Source: Homarus americanus (lineage: Eukaryota > Arthropoda > Malacostraca > Decapoda > Nephropidae). From it: a stretch of 64,000 nt of DNA. Within the stretch, counting starts at the first letter, position 1, and every line of letters begins with the position of its first letter. The notes under the pieces were generated by a model. That model was not told the origin of the DNA and did not search any database. It saw nothing but the letters and a program-made list of their open reading frames with translations. The stretch is taken from contig NW_024737068.1 of assembly GCF_018991925.1 (NCBI RefSeq), positions 8,356,337 through 8,420,336 of the forward strand. The letters are read 5' to 3'. The translations under genes were made by a program, and so were the position numbers. Shown here one piece after another: positions 61,245 to 64,000 of the stretch.

Positions 61245-61945
61245 GTCTTGATACAGTCCAGTGATTGGTTAACTAGCCTTGGTACAGTCCAGTGATTGGT
61301 TAATAGCCTTGGTACAGTCCAGTGATTGGTTAACTAGCTTGGTACAGTCCAGTGATTGGTTAACTAGCCTTGGCCAGTCAGTGATTGGTTAACAGCTTTG
61401 ATACAAGTGATTGGTTAACTAGCCTTGGCACAGTCCAGTGATTGGTTAACTAGCTTGTACTCCATGATTGGTTAACTAGCCTTGGTACAGTCAGTGATTG
61501 GTTGCTAGCTTTGATACAGTCAATAGATTAGTTAACTAGCCTTGGCACAGTCCAGTGATTGGTTAACTAAGCTTTGATACTGATCCAGTGATTGGTTAAC
61601 TAGCCTTAGTACGGTCAGTGATTGGTTAACTAGCTTTGATACAGTCCAGTGATTGGTTAACTAGCCTTGGTACAGTCCAGTGATTGGTTAAATAGCCTTG
61701 GTACAGTCCAGTGATTGGTTAACTAGCCTTGGTACAGTCCAGTGATTGGTTAACTAGCCTTGGTACAGTCCAGTGATTGGTTAACTAGCCTTGGTACAGT
61801 CCAGTGATTGGTTAACTGGCTTTGGTACAGTCCAATGATTGGTTAACTAGCCTTGGTACAGTCCAGTGATTGGTTAACTAACCTTGGTACAGTCCAGTGA
61901 TTGGTTAACTAGCCTTGGTACAGTCCAGTGATTGGTTAATAAGAC
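61245..61945. repeat. 31 bp minisatellite, about 23 copies
   Basis: Unit AGTGATTGGTTAACTAGCCT plus TGGTACAGTCC. Units are most uniform in the right half (61660-61940) and shortened or indel-bearing in the left half. Each unit contains ATTGG, the complement of a CCAAT box, and GTTAAC. Confidence 0.97.
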
Positions 61946-62411
61946 CTTGGCGTCATTAGGTGATTGTGAACTATTTTCTGTGATTGTTAGGTGGTTGGTA
62001 AACTAGCATTGACACTGTGAGATGACTATAATTACCTGTTAGGTGCCAACTTAACTATCCACCCCTCGTTAGGTACCACCTTAACTATCCACCCCTCATT
62101 AGGTTCTTACGTTTCAATGGTGATCTCTTTAACTTCTGAATATTTTCATAATTTTTCATTAAATTTTACTCAATCACTGTTTTATTTACAAGTTGCTGAC
62201 CAAATAATCCCCATGACACGTGTATGGTGGTGAGGATAAGTAATTACTCATTATAGTTTACAGTAATAACAACAATGGACCTAAGAAATGTTCATCAGAG
62301 CTAAGAGTACAATTTTCCTGTATATTAATATGTCAAGTTAATATGCCGTCAAATACACACCGTGATCATGACATAGACTGTAATTTGTCACGTTCCTGTG
62401 TTCTATTTCCC

Positions 62412-62451
<40 letters not shown>

Positions 62452-62997
62452 GGTAGATGTAGTTTATTATTACAAAAATATGTAGCATTATCTACTTTAC
62501 AACACAAAATTTATCTATGTTTAGTAATGTTACAGTGAGTGTCAGTAGCAATAGTTATTTACTTTTAAAACAACAATAATAATAATAATAGATAAATAAA
62601 TAAATAAATAAATATATAAATAAATAAATAAATAAATAAAATTCACTAGAAACACAAAACTATTTCCCCCCAAAAAAAAAATCTTCCAAAATAACTCAAC
62701 AATTCCTGTGAGAATTTTTCAGTCTCACTTCTTCAGGGTACAAAAACATAGCCTTGAGGTACACCAGTGAAAGTATAATCTCGGTAACATTAGTCGATAA
62801 GAAACATATCATTTTACAGGAGTTTCATCGTCGGAGAATGACTCGGACCTTCACGTAGTTGGTCTGTGTACAACAATTTCGACCACCAGCTGTTAGTGTC
62901 TTTTCCATTCTGACTGACGCGGCCATATTACCAGCGTCCCTTGTTGTGTACTGTGTCTATGTGGTGTGTATTGCTAGTTAGTTTAGGTAGTTGTTCA
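61946..62997. other. Anonymous spacer with (CTGT)n and (AAAT)n
   Basis: (CTGT)n lies at 62412-62452, and AATA/AAAT tetranucleotides at 62575-62641. TAACTATCCACCCCTC and GTTAGGT words duplicate near 62040-62105. No gene was supported. Confidence 0.55.
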
Positions 62998-63025
62998 AAA
63001 GGTTAGGTTAGGTTAGGTTGGGTTA
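62998..63025 (+). repeat. Short TTAGG telomere-like tract
   Basis: Four to five GGTTA units with one GGGTTA. Confidence 0.82.
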
Positions 63026-63089
63026 GTATCAAGGGCAGTGCTCAAGGGGCAGTTGGTATTAAGGTAATGATCAAAGACCCTCACCCACT

Positions 63090-63090
63090 C

Positions 63091-63149
<59 letters not shown>

Positions 63150-63209
63150 GTCATCATCATCTTTTTATAACCTCTTCATAGTTTTCCCTTTTATTATGTC
63201 CTCATAATG

Positions 63210-63290
<81 letters not shown>

Positions 63291-63291
63291 G
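63090..63291. repeat. (ATC)n and (AAT)n microsatellites
   Basis: About 24 ATC units at 63090-63162 and about 27 ATA units at 63208-63291, followed by decaying AAC/AAT triplets to about 63350. Confidence 0.96.
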
Positions 63292-64000
63292 CAACAACAA
63301 TGATAACAACAACAATGATAACAACAATAACAGCAACAATAACAAAAGATACAGAACCAACAATAAAACTCAGAATTTCTTAAAAACTAAAATAACAATA
63401 AAAAGGCGAGAAAAAAAACACGAAAAAAAAACACTCCTTTATTCCATGGTGTGTTCAGCGTTTGGAAATATTCTGTAGATAATGTGAAAGAAAATATATA
63501 CGATAGAGTCTCAATGGCAGAGTTCAGTAATAGATTTCACAGAGGGGTGTGGTGAGGGAGGGAGATGGGGTTGAAAGGGGAGTGAGGAGGTGAGGGAAGG
63601 AGTGAGGGGGAGGCGAGAAGGATAGAGAGAGAGAGAGAGAGAGAGGGGGAGGGGGATTGGAGAAAAAGGAAAAGTGGGAGGGTAAATAGATGAAGAAATG
63701 GGTGACAGGGATAGAACGAAAGAGAAGAAGAAGAAGAAGAGGAGGAAGAGAAAGAGAAGAAGAGGAGGAGGAGGAAGAAAAGAAATGGAGGAGGAGGAGG
63801 AGGGAAAAAGAAATACCTAACAAGAACGAGGAACTTTAAGCTGTGTGAGTACAGGTAGGAAGGTGTGTTCTCCCTTACCTGGGCAGGAAGACACAATCAA
63901 GCTGCCTCGATACCATCTACTGGACAGTGTTTCCGGTGCGAGGGCTCAGGTGTTCCTCTGTGTTTTGGGTCTGTGCGTCTGTATGTGTCTTGTCTGTGTG
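63292..64000. other. Spacer with polypurine tract
   Basis: 63540-63805 is A/G-rich (GAGGGAGGGAG, (GA)n at 63623-63644, GAAGAAGAGG). The last 200 bases are unique apart from TGTGTCT words at the end. No gene was supported. Confidence 0.5.

Overview
This window is eukaryotic, non-coding and extremely repeat-rich. The best guess is an arthropod, probably a decapod crustacean. The reasons are recurrent interstitial tracts of the arthropod telomere motif TTAGG/CCTAA, a very high load of di-, tri- and tetranucleotide microsatellites, long minisatellite arrays, tRNA-derived SINEs and LINE-type retrotransposons. There are no bacterial-style operons, and no host protein gene can be called with confidence. 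A run of 100 N at 18901-19000 marks an assembly gap.

Layout. 0.5-6.1 kb: a TCA microsatellite, then three large minisatellites with 27, 33 and 36 bp units. 6-10.4 kb: anonymous AT-rich DNA with (TTC)n, (CA)n, a TTAGG tract and a foldback hairpin. 10.5-11.3 kb: a 5'-truncated, frameshifted retrotransposon copy next to (TAG)n. 11.6-18.9 kb: a (TA)n tract, a possible secreted-protein exon, a SINE, G-rich and polypurine tracts, then anonymous DNA. 19.3-21.7 kb: a composite CA-rich satellite. 22-32.8 kb: microsatellites, a tRNA-derived SINE and a 19 bp minisatellite. 32.8-34.0 kb: a 14 bp minisatellite. 34.25-36.6 kb: a tandem pair of retrotransposon copies embedded in (TAG)n; the second has a long open reading frame with reverse transcriptase and restriction-like endonuclease. 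41.6-42.4 kb: a decayed ACACTT-rich array. 44.1-46.2 kb: a 45 bp minisatellite interrupted by a LINE with an intact RNase H and zinc-knuckle ORF. 47.2-51.5 kb: 21 bp and 18 bp arrays. 52-57.7 kb: (TA)n, (GA)n, (TC)n and a 0.44 kb foldback element. 58.0-59.2 kb: a 23 bp array. 60.4 kb: a 63 bp pogo-like MITE. 61.2-61.9 kb: a 31 bp array. After that come microsatellites to the end.

How the parts relate. The only recognisable protein-coding potential belongs to two non-LTR retrotransposons, and both sit inside simple-repeat DNA. All three 3' ends of the restriction-like-endonuclease element are followed by (TAG)n, and both readable internal 5' truncation points are preceded by (TAG)n, all in the same orientation. 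This suggests target preference for that microsatellite. The RNase H LINE lies in an ACC/ACT array with a 12 bp duplication, and removing it restores the array period. Most long open frames elsewhere are products of tandem repeats with periods divisible by three and are not genes. Copy numbers and percent identities are estimates by eye.
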